DNA of 9,159 nucleotides from Candidatus Eiseniibacteriota bacterium (GCA_903921835.1 CAIXRL010000467.1:1-9159); one strand, 5' to 3'; numbered from the stretch's first letter, positions 1 through 5,818 are shown. Translations and numbers: made by a program. The notes: a model not told the origin generated them from the sequence alone.

Positions 1-493
1 CGATCTCGGACGCGGTCGCGGTCGCGTGCGGCGCCTGGGCGCGGGCGCGGGACAGCGCGCCGGCGCCAAGCCAGGTGGCGCTCGCCAGCGCAATCACCAG
101 CGCGGTCGCCTGCCACGGGCTGCGCACCAGCCTCCGCCAGAACGCCGACCCGAGCAGCGCCTGCGACGCCGCCTTGAGCACGATCACCGCGAAGGGCACC
201 GTGAAACCAGCGGCCAGCGCCAGCACCGGCAGCTTCGTGAGCATGAACCCGCCCACGCCGAGCAGGAGGACGTTGGCGGTGCCGGCCAGCAGCGCGTTGC
301 GCCGGGCGTGGGCGCCGCCCGTGAGACTGGTGACGATGACCTCGAGCAGGCGTAGGTTCGCAATCGACCACAGGGCGCCGGCGGCCACGGCGATGCCTGT
401 CGCGTATGAGAAGTAGACGGCTGCGAACAGCGAAACCAGTGCCGTCGCGATCAACGACGCATGTCGGATGCGTGCGAGGAACTCGAGTCCCAT
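1..493 (-). CDS. AtpI-like ATP synthase accessory membrane protein (partial, runs off left edge)
   Basis: Reading the minus strand from the ATG at 493 gives 164 codons with no stop before the edge. The product starts MGLEFLARIRHASLIATALV. It has about four hydrophobic segments (near residues 13-30, 34-55, 67-85 and 88-107), with the motif GFTVPFAVIVLKA at 96-108. This order resembles the AtpI-like subunit I that sits before the F0 genes and is thought to help assemble the c-ring or import Mg2+. Its start lies 27 bases beyond the stop of the AtpZ-like gene, so they are probably one operon leading into atpB off-window. Oddly, after the four helices the frame stays open through another hydrophobic stretch (127-147) ending in ARAQA, which looks like a signal peptide. 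AtpI proteins are usually about 120-130 residues. I see no clear ribosome binding site. Confidence 0.6.
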   Translation of the reverse strand, partial: MGLEFLARIRHASLIATALVSLFAAVYFSYATGIAVAAGALWSIANLRLLEVIVTSLTGGAHARRNALLAGTANVLLLGVGGFMLTKLPVLALAAGFTVPFAVIVLKAASQALLGSAFWRRLVRSPWQATALVIALASATWLGAGALSRARAQAPHATATASEI

Positions 494-519
494 GCTGGCG
501 TCGGCGCCCGACCACGTGG

Positions 520-807
520 TCAGCGGCGCGATTCGCCCTCCTGTTCAGCCTGAACCCGGCAGATGATGACCCAGATTTCGCGTCCGGCAGCGACAAAGCC
601 CAGGACCAGCCCGACGAAGGACAGCCATGGCGTGGTCTTGAGCCAGCGATCCGCGGCCTTGCCCATGAAGAAGCCGATGAGCGGGGCCACGAGCAGCAGC
701 GTCGGTATGGTGAGCAGCATGCCCGCGGTTCGAAGCCCGGAGGGTTCAGGTTTCGGCCCGCGTGGCAAAGTCATGCGGCGCACCCCGGTGAAAGTAATCA
801 CAACCAT
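520..807 (-). CDS. atpZ: AtpZ/AtpI-family protein (F0F1 ATP synthase accessory subunit)
   Basis: The 95-residue product has two predicted membrane helices, near 26-48 and 61-82. They are joined by a short polar loop, GKAADRWLKTTPW, the typical AtpZ hairpin pattern (G-x3-G, then D-R-W-L, then P-W-L). Members of this family precede the F0 genes and act at the inner membrane with AtpI, proposed as a Ca/Mg channel or assembly factor. The AtpI-like ORF follows on the same strand 26 bases after the stop codon. The ATG at 807 gives 95 residues. An internal ATG at 774 (MTLPRGPK) is an equally good start and would give 84 residues; neither has a convincing Shine-Dalgarno sequence. Assignment rests on helix layout and context, since the family is short and poorly conserved. 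Confidence 0.7.
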   Translation of the reverse strand: MVVITFTGVRRMTLPRGPKPEPSGLRTAGMLLTIPTLLLVAPLIGFFMGKAADRWLKTTPWLSFVGLVLGFVAAGREIWVIICRVQAEQEGESRR

Positions 808-857
808 CGGCAGAACCCGGCGGGCACCTTACACCTTAGTACCGATGGAACGGCGGC

Positions 858-886
858 AACGTAGGCGAACCGCGCAGGGCGGTCAA
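858..886 (-). promoter_or_regulatory. candidate sigma-70-type promoter for the atp genes
   Basis: On the minus strand, TTGACC (886-881) is separated by exactly 17 bases from TACGTT (863-858). The -35 box matches the consensus at five of six positions, the -10 at only three. It lies in the divergent gap between the AtpZ-like gene and the Nudix gene and points toward the ATP synthase genes, leaving a leader of about 45 bases. Confidence 0.3.
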
Positions 887-948
887 GCCGGAAGCCGCGC
901 GAAACTATGTGTTTGACCCCTCATTTGGCGGTCCGCGCGGGGTCCGCG

Positions 949-954
949 TATGCT
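949..954 (+). promoter_or_regulatory. candidate -10 box for a leaderless Nudix mRNA
   Basis: TATGCT at 949-954 ends seven bases before the ATG at 962, the distance expected if transcription starts on the A of that ATG. No Shine-Dalgarno sequence is seen before 962 or 974. A convincing -35 box is missing: TTTGGC at 924-929 is weak, with a 19-base spacer. This supports a leaderless start at 962 but does not prove it. Confidence 0.3.
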
Positions 955-961
955 GCCTACG

Positions 962-1519
962 ATGCCAAGCGTGATGACCGACCAGATCGAGGTGCACGTC
1001 TTCCGTCGCCGCCGCGGCAAGGCCGAGTTCCTGCTGCTGCGGCGCGCGCCCGACCGCACGCTCGGCGGGATCTGGCAGCCGGTGACCGGCGGGATCGAGA
1101 AGCGCGAGACCGCCTGGCGGGCCGCGGCCAGAGAAGTATTTGAGGAAACCGGACTTAGGCCCTTTCGCTGGTGGGCGCTCGAATACCTGGCCAGCTTCTA
1201 CGACCCGGCGAGCGACGCGATCCGCATGGTGCCCGTGTTCGCCGCCGAGGTGGCGTGGACCGACATCGTGCTGCTCTCGCGCGAGCACGACCGCTGCGCA
1301 TTCGCCTCCCCTGCCGTCGCTGCGCGCCGCGTGCTCTGGGGCACGCAACGGTGCGCGATGGTGGCCGTGCGCAACGACGTGCTCGCGGGCGGAGCGGGCG
1401 CCGGCGCGCGCGAGATCACCGAAGGCATCGCCGGCCTGCAGCTCGAGCGACCCGAGACGTCCGCGCGACGGCGCGCGACCACCCGACCCCGCGCGCCGCG
1501 AACGCGCGCCCGACATTAG
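962..1519 (+). CDS. Nudix hydrolase, NudB-like
   Basis: The product is 185 residues from the ATG at 962. It carries a complete Nudix box (G-x5-E-x7-R-E-V-x-E-E-x-G-L) at residues 43-65, whose glutamates bind Mg2+. Nudix enzymes cleave nucleoside diphosphates linked to another group. The preceding WQPVTGG, the later SREHDRC and the WGTQ stretch resemble the dihydroneopterin-triphosphate/dATP pyrophosphatase (NudB) branch, so a role in folate synthesis or nucleotide pool cleaning is possible; substrate cannot be read from sequence. After about residue 160 the chain becomes an Arg/Ala/Thr-rich tail (SARRRATTRPRAPRTRARH) outside the fold. ATGs at 950, 962 and 974 are all in frame. I chose 962 because of a possible leaderless start; 974 (MTDQIEVHVF) fits the fold equally well. 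Confidence 0.88.
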   Translation: MPSVMTDQIEVHVFRRRRGKAEFLLLRRAPDRTLGGIWQPVTGGIEKRETAWRAAAREVFEETGLRPFRWWALEYLASFYDPASDAIRMVPVFAAEVAWTDIVLLSREHDRCAFASPAVAARRVLWGTQRCAMVAVRNDVLAGGAGAGAREITEGIAGLQLERPETSARRRATTRPRAPRTRARH

Positions 1520-1636
1520 ATCCGGGCTGTTCATGAACCGCGAGCCGAGAGTGTGAGAGGTGCGTCAGCCGCAAGAAGATCAGCCGGCCGCGCCGGAACC
1601 GCGTTGCTTACACGATGAGGACAGCGGCCGGTCGAG

Positions 1637-1662
1637 CTTCGGGGTACCCACCGAAGGTGGGT
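1637..1662 (+). promoter_or_regulatory. overlapping, mutually exclusive hairpins upstream of yajQ
   Basis: Two stems compete for the same bases. CTTCGG (1637-1642) can pair with CCGAAG (1651-1656). ACCCACC (1646-1652) can pair perfectly with GGTGGGT (1656-1662) across a three-base GAA loop. No T-run follows. The rest of the 214-base gap between the Nudix gene and yajQ shows nothing else I can name. This could be part of an attenuator or a weak terminator of the Nudix transcript. Confidence 0.35.
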
Positions 1663-1720
1663 CCGGAAGACGCGCAGATCGCACTCGCAGGCCGCAGGCT
1701 CATGAATAGTCCGGGTCAAA

Positions 1721-1729
1721 AGAAGGAGG
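1721..1729 (+). promoter_or_regulatory. strong ribosome binding site of yajQ
   Basis: AGAAGGAGG ends four bases before the yajQ ATG. It is a close match to the anti-Shine-Dalgarno complement and fixes the start at 1734. Confidence 0.8.
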
Positions 1730-1733
1730 CCCC

Positions 1734-2240
1734 ATGGCCAGCACCAGCTCGTTCGACGTCACCACCGGCGTGGACATGATGGAAGTGAACAACGCCGTGG
1801 AGCAGGCGACCAAGGAGATCCAGCAGCGCTACGACTTCAAGGGCATGAAGGTGGAGATCGCGCTCGACGAGAAGGAGAAGAAGATCACGCTCGCGGCGCC
1901 TGACGAGTACAAGCTCGCCGCGGTCTGGGACGTGCTCCAGTCGAAAATGGTCAAGCGCAAGGTTCCGCTCAAGAACCTCACGCCCGGCAAGGCCGAGTCC
2001 GCCGCGGGCTCGAGCCTGCGCCAGGTGGTGGAGCTGCAGCAGGGGCTCACCACGGAGATGTGCCGCGAGGTGGTGAAGGTGCTCAAGGAAGCCAAGCTCA
2101 AAAAGGTGCAGTCCGCCATCCAGGGCGACGCGGTGCGCATCTCATCGGCGAGCAAGGACGACCTGCAGGGCGCCATGGCGCTGTTGCGCGGGCACGACTT
2201 CGGCGTCGAGATCAAGTTCGAGAACTTCCGGACGAACTGA
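1734..2240 (+). CDS. yajQ: YajQ family nucleotide/cyclic-di-GMP-binding protein
   Basis: The 168-residue product matches the YajQ (UPF0234) family end to end, close to its usual length of about 160-165. Hallmarks are the N-terminal SSFDVTTGVDMMEVNNAVEQ, the TKEIQQRYDFKG segment at about 26-37, the lysine-rich KMVKRKVPLKNL near 71-82, and a C-terminus ending IKFENFRTN. Family members fold into two ferredoxin-like domains. They bind RNA/nucleotides, and some (in Xanthomonas and Pseudomonas) bind cyclic di-GMP and modulate transcription. Which role applies here cannot be told. The start is fixed by a strong Shine-Dalgarno. The gene looks like an ordinary chromosomal gene at the edge of an island-like region: a degenerate tRNA 3' end and IS debris begin within 40 bases of its stop. 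Confidence 0.95.
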   Translation: MASTSSFDVTTGVDMMEVNNAVEQATKEIQQRYDFKGMKVEIALDEKEKKITLAAPDEYKLAAVWDVLQSKMVKRKVPLKNLTPGKAESAAGSSLRQVVELQQGLTTEMCREVVKVLKEAKLKKVQSAIQGDAVRISSASKDDLQGAMALLRGHDFGVEIKFENFRTN

Positions 2241-2245
2241 GGCGC

Positions 2246-2255
2246 GGGGGGGGGG
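2246..2255 (+). repeat. ten-base G homopolymer
   Basis: Ten consecutive G bases lie five bases after the yajQ stop. The run is intergenic, so slippage would not change a protein. It is also a place where assembly length errors are likely. Confidence 0.9.
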
Positions 2256-2275
2256 CGGATGGACGCTGGCGAGCA

Positions 2276-2303
2276 GGCGGTTCGAATCCCGCTGGGGACG
2301 CCA
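2276..2303 (+). other. degenerate 3' end of a tRNA gene (possible att site remnant)
   Basis: The T-arm loop TTCGAAT (2281-2287) is followed by CCCGC (the 3' T-stem), then TGGGGAC (the 3' acceptor strand), G (discriminator) and an encoded CCA at 2301-2303. The 5' T-stem reads GCGG, one G short of the GCGGG that would pair perfectly. The matching acceptor 5' strand GTCCCCA is absent upstream, where yajQ ends only 35 bases earlier. So this is a tRNA fragment, not a gene. Integrases often target tRNA 3' ends and leave such fragments. IS debris and a toxin-antitoxin operon begin directly after it. The amino-acid identity cannot be determined. Confidence 0.6.
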
Positions 2304-2305
2304 AC

Positions 2306-2623
2306 TTAGACCCATAGCAAACTGGCTGCTACGCGGTTGCTGATACGGCCGCTGCTACTGATTCGCACTGCCATGTGCGCGGGGCCTGCTCGCGGACCGA
2401 TTCGTCGCTGAGCCGCGAGTCCGGCCCGCTCCGCCGTGGTCAAGGCGCCTGACGAACTCTGCCCTGAATCAACCGCCGTCTGCCGCACCCAGCCCCGCAG
2501 GGCCGTCTCGGTCAGGTCGAGATCGCGAGCAACCGCTGCGCTCGCGCGCCCGCCTTCACGCACGAGCCTGACCATATCCGCCTTGAACTCCGGCGTGAAC
2601 GGCCGCCGCCTCCGCTTCGCCAT
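2306..2623 (-). pseudogene. truncated IS3-family OrfA transposase
   Basis: From the ATG at 2623 the minus strand encodes MAKRRRRPFTPEFKADMVRL, then VARDLDLTETALRGWVRQ. This is the helix-turn-helix DNA-binding half of IS3-type OrfA. Homology-like sequence continues to about residue 75 (GALTTAERAGLAAQRR, near base 2399). The usual leucine-zipper continuation (ENRxLRxERxxLKKA) is then replaced by unrelated residues to the stop at 2306. No OrfB follows, so the element cannot make transposase. Two in-frame ATGs lie upstream (2641, 2695); 2623 fits the family best. The truncation boundary near 2399 may mark a deletion or a second recombination event. In 2306-2398 I see no other gene. Confidence 0.8.
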
Positions 2624-2657
2624 GTGGACATCCCGGCGCATAGTCGCGCCTGTTGGG

Positions 2658-2681
2658 CTGTCCACGAAATCGGGGGCTTCA
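2658..2681 (-). mobile_element. left terminal inverted repeat of the IS3-type remnant
   Basis: On the minus strand the sequence begins TGAAGCCCCCGATTTCGTGG and goes on to ACAG. This matches the general form of IS3-family ends (TGA, a C-rich block, then TTT and TGGACA) and sits 35 bases before the orfA ATG at the expected orientation. The partner right end is missing. The IS end lies about 18 bases from the abiEii stop, so the element inserted directly behind the toxin gene. Confidence 0.45.
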
Positions 2682-2698
2682 CAGACGGGCGCCAAGCA

Positions 2699-3670
2699 TC
2701 AGTGCTCCCTCCCGCCTTGCGAGCTGTGCCGGCGCGCATTCAGCGCTTTCCATGTCAATGCTGGATGAGTGCGAAACCGCTCGGCCAGCGCATCTCCCTC
2801 ACCGAAGATGAGCTCTGGTTTGAGCTCGCCCCGCTGCAGGCGATCGCAATACTCAATCTCGGGCCCCGTCAGCGCGAGCAGAGGTTCAAGCACCTCGCGG
2901 CAGCGCTGTGCAAGGTCCAACCGCGCCGGCTGCGAATCCCCGGCGAGCATGGGCACGAGCTGTTCGCCAATCGCCGCTTCGCTCACTCGGTCCACGCGAT
3001 TCAACCCGTAGCTGTGCAGCGGGTGCGGCAGGATCCCGCACCAGGCGACGACGAGCTTCCGGAACCGCTCGGCGTCGACCAGGTGCGGAGAGCGCTGGGC
3101 GAGGTGCGCAACATCGAACAGGTCCCGCGGCATCGTGCGGTCCAGCAGCGCCGCGATCTTGCCGGCCCAGAGCTCCTCGTCGCCCACGCATCGGATCGAG
3201 GGCCAAGGCGCGCTGCCTGGCTGCCAGAGCTCGCGGTCGACGGGCGCGACAACTGGCAGCCGCATCTGGTAGTTGACGTCCAGCTCGATTCGGTCCTGCG
3301 ACCCAGCATGCGAACGGTACCCGAGGTAGAACTTCCTGCCCGCGTGCTCGTCGGCCGAGTGGGACACGTCGTAGCGGAGCGCACGTGTCACGCGGTCGAG
3401 CGCTGCCTCCACGTCCGGCCGCTCGCGCAGCATCGCCTCTCGGTCCAGCTCGCCGACGTAGTTGAAGTCGAGATCCACCGAGAGCCTGAGCGGCGCTCCG
3501 AGCGCGAGCTGGATCGCCGTGCCACCCTTGAGCACGAGCCGCGGGCCCAGGAACGGGTGCTCGGCGATCCCAGCAGCGACCTCGCCCAAGCGCAGCACCT
3601 TCTCCAGAGTCGTCGCGCGGAAGCCGGTCTCCGCCTCCAGGGCGACGATCACGTCACGCGAGAGGTTCAC
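2699..3670 (-). CDS. abiEii: AbiEii-type nucleotidyltransferase toxin
   Basis: The 323-residue product is the toxin of an AbiE-type (type IV) toxin-antitoxin and phage abortive-infection system. It has the nucleotidyltransferase signature: LVLKGGTAIQLAL at 46-57 with the GG-T turn, then RLSVDLDF at 62-69 with D66 and D68 as the likely metal-binding pair, and IELDVNY near 128-134. A later motif, KIAALLDRTMPRDLFDVAHL (171-190), is the lysine and R-D-L-F-D block of the family. Related enzymes (AbiEii/MenT type) transfer nucleotides, in MenT's case to tRNA acceptor ends, blocking translation. All key residues are present, so it looks functional. It overlaps the 3' end of abiEi by 17 bases, implying translational coupling. 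An IS3 remnant lies just beyond its stop. Confidence 0.93.
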   Translation of the reverse strand: MNLSRDVIVALEAETGFRATTLEKVLRLGEVAAGIAEHPFLGPRLVLKGGTAIQLALGAPLRLSVDLDFNYVGELDREAMLRERPDVEAALDRVTRALRYDVSHSADEHAGRKFYLGYRSHAGSQDRIELDVNYQMRLPVVAPVDRELWQPGSAPWPSIRCVGDEELWAGKIAALLDRTMPRDLFDVAHLAQRSPHLVDAERFRKLVVAWCGILPHPLHSYGLNRVDRVSEAAIGEQLVPMLAGDSQPARLDLAQRCREVLEPLLALTGPEIEYCDRLQRGELKPELIFGEGDALAERFRTHPALTWKALNARRHSSQGGREH

Positions 3671-4484
3671 CGGCTCCCCCCTCCGCCACCAGCGACGGCG
3701 GCAGCATGAGGTTCCATCGCGGCACGAATACGCCGCCTCTCATTCCGCGGGGCAGGTAGTGCCGGGCCTTGGGACGGTGCTTCTCGAACTCCTCCAGCAC
3801 GCCCTGCGTGACGTGGAACGCCTTGGCGTGCCGCTCGAGGAACCACCCGGCAGCGGCCCAGAGCGAGCGCTTGTCGTAGGCCGCGAGGACGTCTCGGAGA
3901 ACCTTGAGATCCAGCGAAGCGAATCCGCCCGCCGACTCCACGAGCTCCTCCAGCCCACCGACCCACCGCAGCTGACGGAAGCCTTCGACCAGGGTGCGCT
4001 CCGGTCCAGTGACACGAAGCGTCCGCCCCGCGCGCTGCACGCTCCGCACGCCGAGGGTGCTCCACTTCGCGCCCAGGGCTAGCGCCGGCGCCGACAGCAG
4101 GCGGGCCGTGTGCGAGCCCCAGCGCACGCTCGTGGGCGTCCCGGCCGTGTACGCCGTGCACACGCTCCAATCGCTGTGCGCGGCTCCCAGCAGCTCGAGC
4201 GCGCTGTGGTGGCTGAAGACGGCGTCCGCGCGCAGAGCTGCCGCCACGAGGAACGCGTCAGGCGCGAAGCTGTCCGCCTGGGCTCCCGCAGGTACCGCGG
4301 CATAGAGCTCCCGCGCGAGCCGGCGCACGCGCCCCGTCTCGACGTAGTATTTCACGCGCTCGCGCGCCCTGGCCCGTGGGTCCTGGCCCCCCGCAACCTT
4401 GGCCAGATCGTCGAGCGAGAAGACCGGGCTCGCGTTGAGGAAGCCCTGATAGGCACCCAGTGCCCGTTGACGTCTTGTCGTCAT
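3654..4484 (-). CDS. abiEi: AbiEi-type antitoxin and transcriptional autorepressor
   Basis: The 276-residue product is the antitoxin partner of AbiEii. Residues about 10-63 form a winged-helix domain (GFLNASPVFSLDDLAKVAGG, then VKYYVETGRVRRLARELYAAVP, the classic wing-and-strand ending). The larger C-terminal domain contains FSHHSALELLG at 90-100, typical of AbiEi families. In the studied Streptococcus system AbiEi does not bind the toxin; its C-terminal domain counteracts toxicity while the N-terminal domain represses the promoter. The gene comes first in the operon and overlaps abiEii by 17 bases, the usual arrangement. No Shine-Dalgarno precedes the ATG at 4484. Two TGACG-N6-CGTCA inverted repeats lie across and upstream of the start, consistent with self-repression. 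No later ATG, GTG or TTG fits the domain, so the start is reasonably safe. Confidence 0.9.
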   Translation of the reverse strand: MTTRRQRALGAYQGFLNASPVFSLDDLAKVAGGQDPRARARERVKYYVETGRVRRLARELYAAVPAGAQADSFAPDAFLVAAALRADAVFSHHSALELLGAAHSDWSVCTAYTAGTPTSVRWGSHTARLLSAPALALGAKWSTLGVRSVQRAGRTLRVTGPERTLVEGFRQLRWVGGLEELVESAGGFASLDLKVLRDVLAAYDKRSLWAAAGWFLERHAKAFHVTQGVLEEFEKHRPKARHYLPRGMRGGVFVPRWNLMLPPSLVAEGGAGEPLA

Positions 4485-4522
4485 ACGGGGTCAACTTTGC
4501 CCCGGATGACGGTTTGGCGTCA
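4468..4522. promoter_or_regulatory. double operator: two TGACG-N6-CGTCA inverted repeats at abiEi
   Basis: TGACG-TCTTGT-CGTCA (4468-4483) and TGACG-GTTTGG-CGTCA (4507-4522) are inverted repeats with identical arms and six-base spacers. They lie 39 bases apart in direct orientation. The first overlaps the abiEi start codon (4484-4482); the second lies 23 bases upstream of it. Together they form a larger imperfect palindrome, 4466-4524, centred on 4495. Published AbiEi antitoxins bind two inverted repeats cooperatively to repress their operon, so an operator role is inferred. A minus-strand TTGACG (4523-4518) inside the second repeat could be the -35 box, but no good -10 follows. Confidence 0.6.
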
Positions 4523-4680
4523 ACTGAAAAGGCGGGTTCGGGAGCCGGGACGGCCCTGACACCGAGCGCGGCGAACTCGCCAGCCCGGGTCCGCCGTGGG
4601 CCAAGCACGCCATGCGATTCGCTGCCTTGCGCATGGAGCCGGCGCGAAGGGCATACGATAGGCCGGCTTGCACTCGTGCT

Positions 4681-4710
4681 CCCGAACCGGAGGCAAACGC
4701 CCAGTTCGGG
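4681..4710 (+). other. 7-bp-stem hairpin in the abiEi-lipoprotein gap
   Basis: CCCGAAC (4681-4687) pairs perfectly with GTTCGGG (4704-4710) across 16 bases. GGC and GCC within the loop can pair as an inner stem around AAAC. The gap 4523-4809 is divergent and shows no gene. Apart from the double operator at its left end, this hairpin and the one at 4749-4769 are the only structures I can support there. Confidence 0.4.
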
Positions 4711-4746
4711 GGATCGACTGCAAGTGCGCCCCGGACCACGTGCACT

Positions 4747-4769
4747 TACAATCGCGCTCTGCGCGATTG
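4747..4769 (+). promoter_or_regulatory. candidate -10 box overlapping a 9-bp-stem dyad, upstream of the lipoprotein gene
   Basis: CAATCGCGC (4749-4757) and GCGCGATTG (4761-4769) form a perfect nine-base stem around TCT. TACAAT at 4747-4752 matches the -10 consensus at five of six positions and overlaps the dyad, so the dyad could be a repressor site. No good -35 is visible 16-18 bases upstream. The predicted leader to the ATG at 4810 would be about 50 bases. Confidence 0.35.
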
Positions 4770-4809
4770 CATGAGCAGCGAGTGGCCGCCGTGAAACGAA
4801 AGGACTCGC

Positions 4810-5622
4810 ATGGACGCGCGCAAGCTCCGCCTCTTGGCCCTCGTAACGCTCGGGCTCCTCGCAGTTCTGCTTGCCGGGTGCGGCAGCAAACCCGCGACCT
4901 CGACCTCCGCCAGTCGCGCCGACACGACGCGAGCTTCGCAAGCGTCTGAGAACCCCGCGGCCGTGCCGCACCCGTGCCCGCCGCAGCCGAGGGGACCGCA
5001 GGTCGGGCGAAGCGATCAGCGCCTGAATGCCGCCCGGGAGAAGCTGGCCGAGTGGTGCGCGATGTGGGCACAGGCGCAACCCGGCTTCGCTCGCGAATCG
5101 CTTTGGGCCGATCCCGCCCGGCGCTGGTCGCCGCTCCTCACCCGTACCTATTCGCGCAGCGACGCGGCCGGTGAGACCGACCCCGGGGACGACCTAGCTT
5201 ACGAACTGCTCAGCATGCACTCCCCCGACGGACGATTCATCCTCGACGTGGACGAGTACCAGGCGATTGAGCCGATGGGCGACTCGATCGAGGTCGGGGG
5301 TGAGCCCGACTCCCAATGCAGCCTCATCGACGCGAAGAGCAAGCTCGAGCAGATCTTGATGCAGACGGGCACTGGTGGAGGCTACCAGTGGGGCGCATGG
5401 CTCGGTCGCGACGCGTTTGCGCTCGCGGGGTGGTGCGATGCGGACGACTACGGACAATGGAAGCAGGGGCAGCTATGGCTCTTCTCCCTGCGCGACTCCA
5501 CCGTCACGACGTACGCGACGCGCATTGTCTCGGCCGACTCCTACGCGCGCTACGAAGCGGCATGGCACGGCTGGCTGCTCAAGCGCTACCGAGCCTGGAA
5601 GCGGTCGCACCCGCCCGCGTGA
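4810..5622 (+). CDS. lipoprotein of unknown function
   Basis: The 270-residue product starts with a lipoprotein signal: a basic n-region (MDARKLR), a hydrophobic core and the lipobox L-A-G-C with Cys24 as the lipidation site. A Ser/Thr/Ala-rich linker to about residue 50 follows. The mature domain has four further cysteines (56, 83, 170, 209), enough for two disulphides in the periplasm. It has segments such as SPDGRFILDVDEYQ, LGRDAFALAGWCD and QLWLFSLRDSTVTTY that look like beta-strand pairs, and ends in a helix rich in W, Y, K and R. I do not recognise a family and give no function. AAAGGA lies eight bases before the ATG and supports the start. It is transcribed divergently from the abiE operon. 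A 50-bp palindrome begins four bases after its stop. Confidence 0.85.
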   Translation: MDARKLRLLALVTLGLLAVLLAGCGSKPATSTSASRADTTRASQASENPAAVPHPCPPQPRGPQVGRSDQRLNAAREKLAEWCAMWAQAQPGFARESLWADPARRWSPLLTRTYSRSDAAGETDPGDDLAYELLSMHSPDGRFILDVDEYQAIEPMGDSIEVGGEPDSQCSLIDAKSKLEQILMQTGTGGGYQWGAWLGRDAFALAGWCDADDYGQWKQGQLWLFSLRDSTVTTYATRIVSADSYARYEAAWHGWLLKRYRAWKRSHPPA

Positions 5623-5626
5623 GGGC

Positions 5627-5676
5627 ATGTGGCGAACGGTTGACACCTGTGCACAAGTGTCGACCGTTTGCCATAT
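5627..5676 (+). terminator. 50-bp near-palindrome, probable terminator or 3'-end hairpin
   Basis: Bases 5627-5676 are symmetric about 5651/5652. Of 25 base pairs, 21 are Watson-Crick, three are G-T and one is a mismatch (C5647/A5656). The core TGTGCACA (5648-5655) is a perfect palindrome. All three G-T positions (5629/5674, 5634/5669, 5641/5662) would be G-U pairs in a plus-strand RNA but A-C mismatches in a minus-strand RNA. It starts four bases after the lipoprotein stop, between convergent genes. There is no T-run, so a classical intrinsic terminator is not certain; a DNA-binding site is the alternative. Confidence 0.55.
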
Positions 5677-5747
5677 CTGGGGCTTTCCGTCGCAGGCTCT
5701 GGACGCCGAACTGGCGCGCGGAGCACACCAAGTCGGATCGGTACTCG

Positions 5748-5768
5748 CCAGCGCTCTCCGCGCGCTGG
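5748..5768. other. 7-bp-stem hairpin between convergent genes
   Basis: CCAGCGC (5748-5754) pairs with GCGCTGG (5762-5768) across a seven-base loop. It lies in the 187-base gap between the lipoprotein and nuclease stops. There is no T-run on either side. Confidence 0.35.
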
Positions 5769-5800
5769 TTACCCTGCGCAGGGGCGCAGCAGGCGGCCCG

Positions 5801-5818
5801 GAGCTCGAATCAGAGCTC
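5801..5818 (-). terminator. hairpin spanning the stop codon of the nuclease-like gene
   Basis: GAGCTC occurs twice (5801-5806 and 5813-5818). As it is self-complementary, the copies form a six-base stem around GAATCA. The stop codon (TGA, minus strand, 5812-5810) lies in the loop. A flanking G-T and C-G pair can extend the stem. No T-run follows, so termination is only a suggestion. Confidence 0.3.

Noticed and set aside
905..1534. Minus-strand ORF of 209 codons
   Set aside because: Antisense to the Nudix gene with its intact Nudix box; shadow frame.
2246..2255. G10 run as a phase-variation switch
   Set aside because: It is downstream of the yajQ stop and not in a promoter or coding region that I can identify, so slippage has no visible effect.
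2231..2303. Complete tRNA gene
   Set aside because: Only the T-arm and 3' acceptor can be found; the 5' acceptor, D-arm and anticodon arm are absent and the space is taken by the end of yajQ.
2624..3709. Plus-strand ORF of 361 codons
   Set aside because: Antisense to abiEii, which has intact catalytic motifs. Shadow frame.
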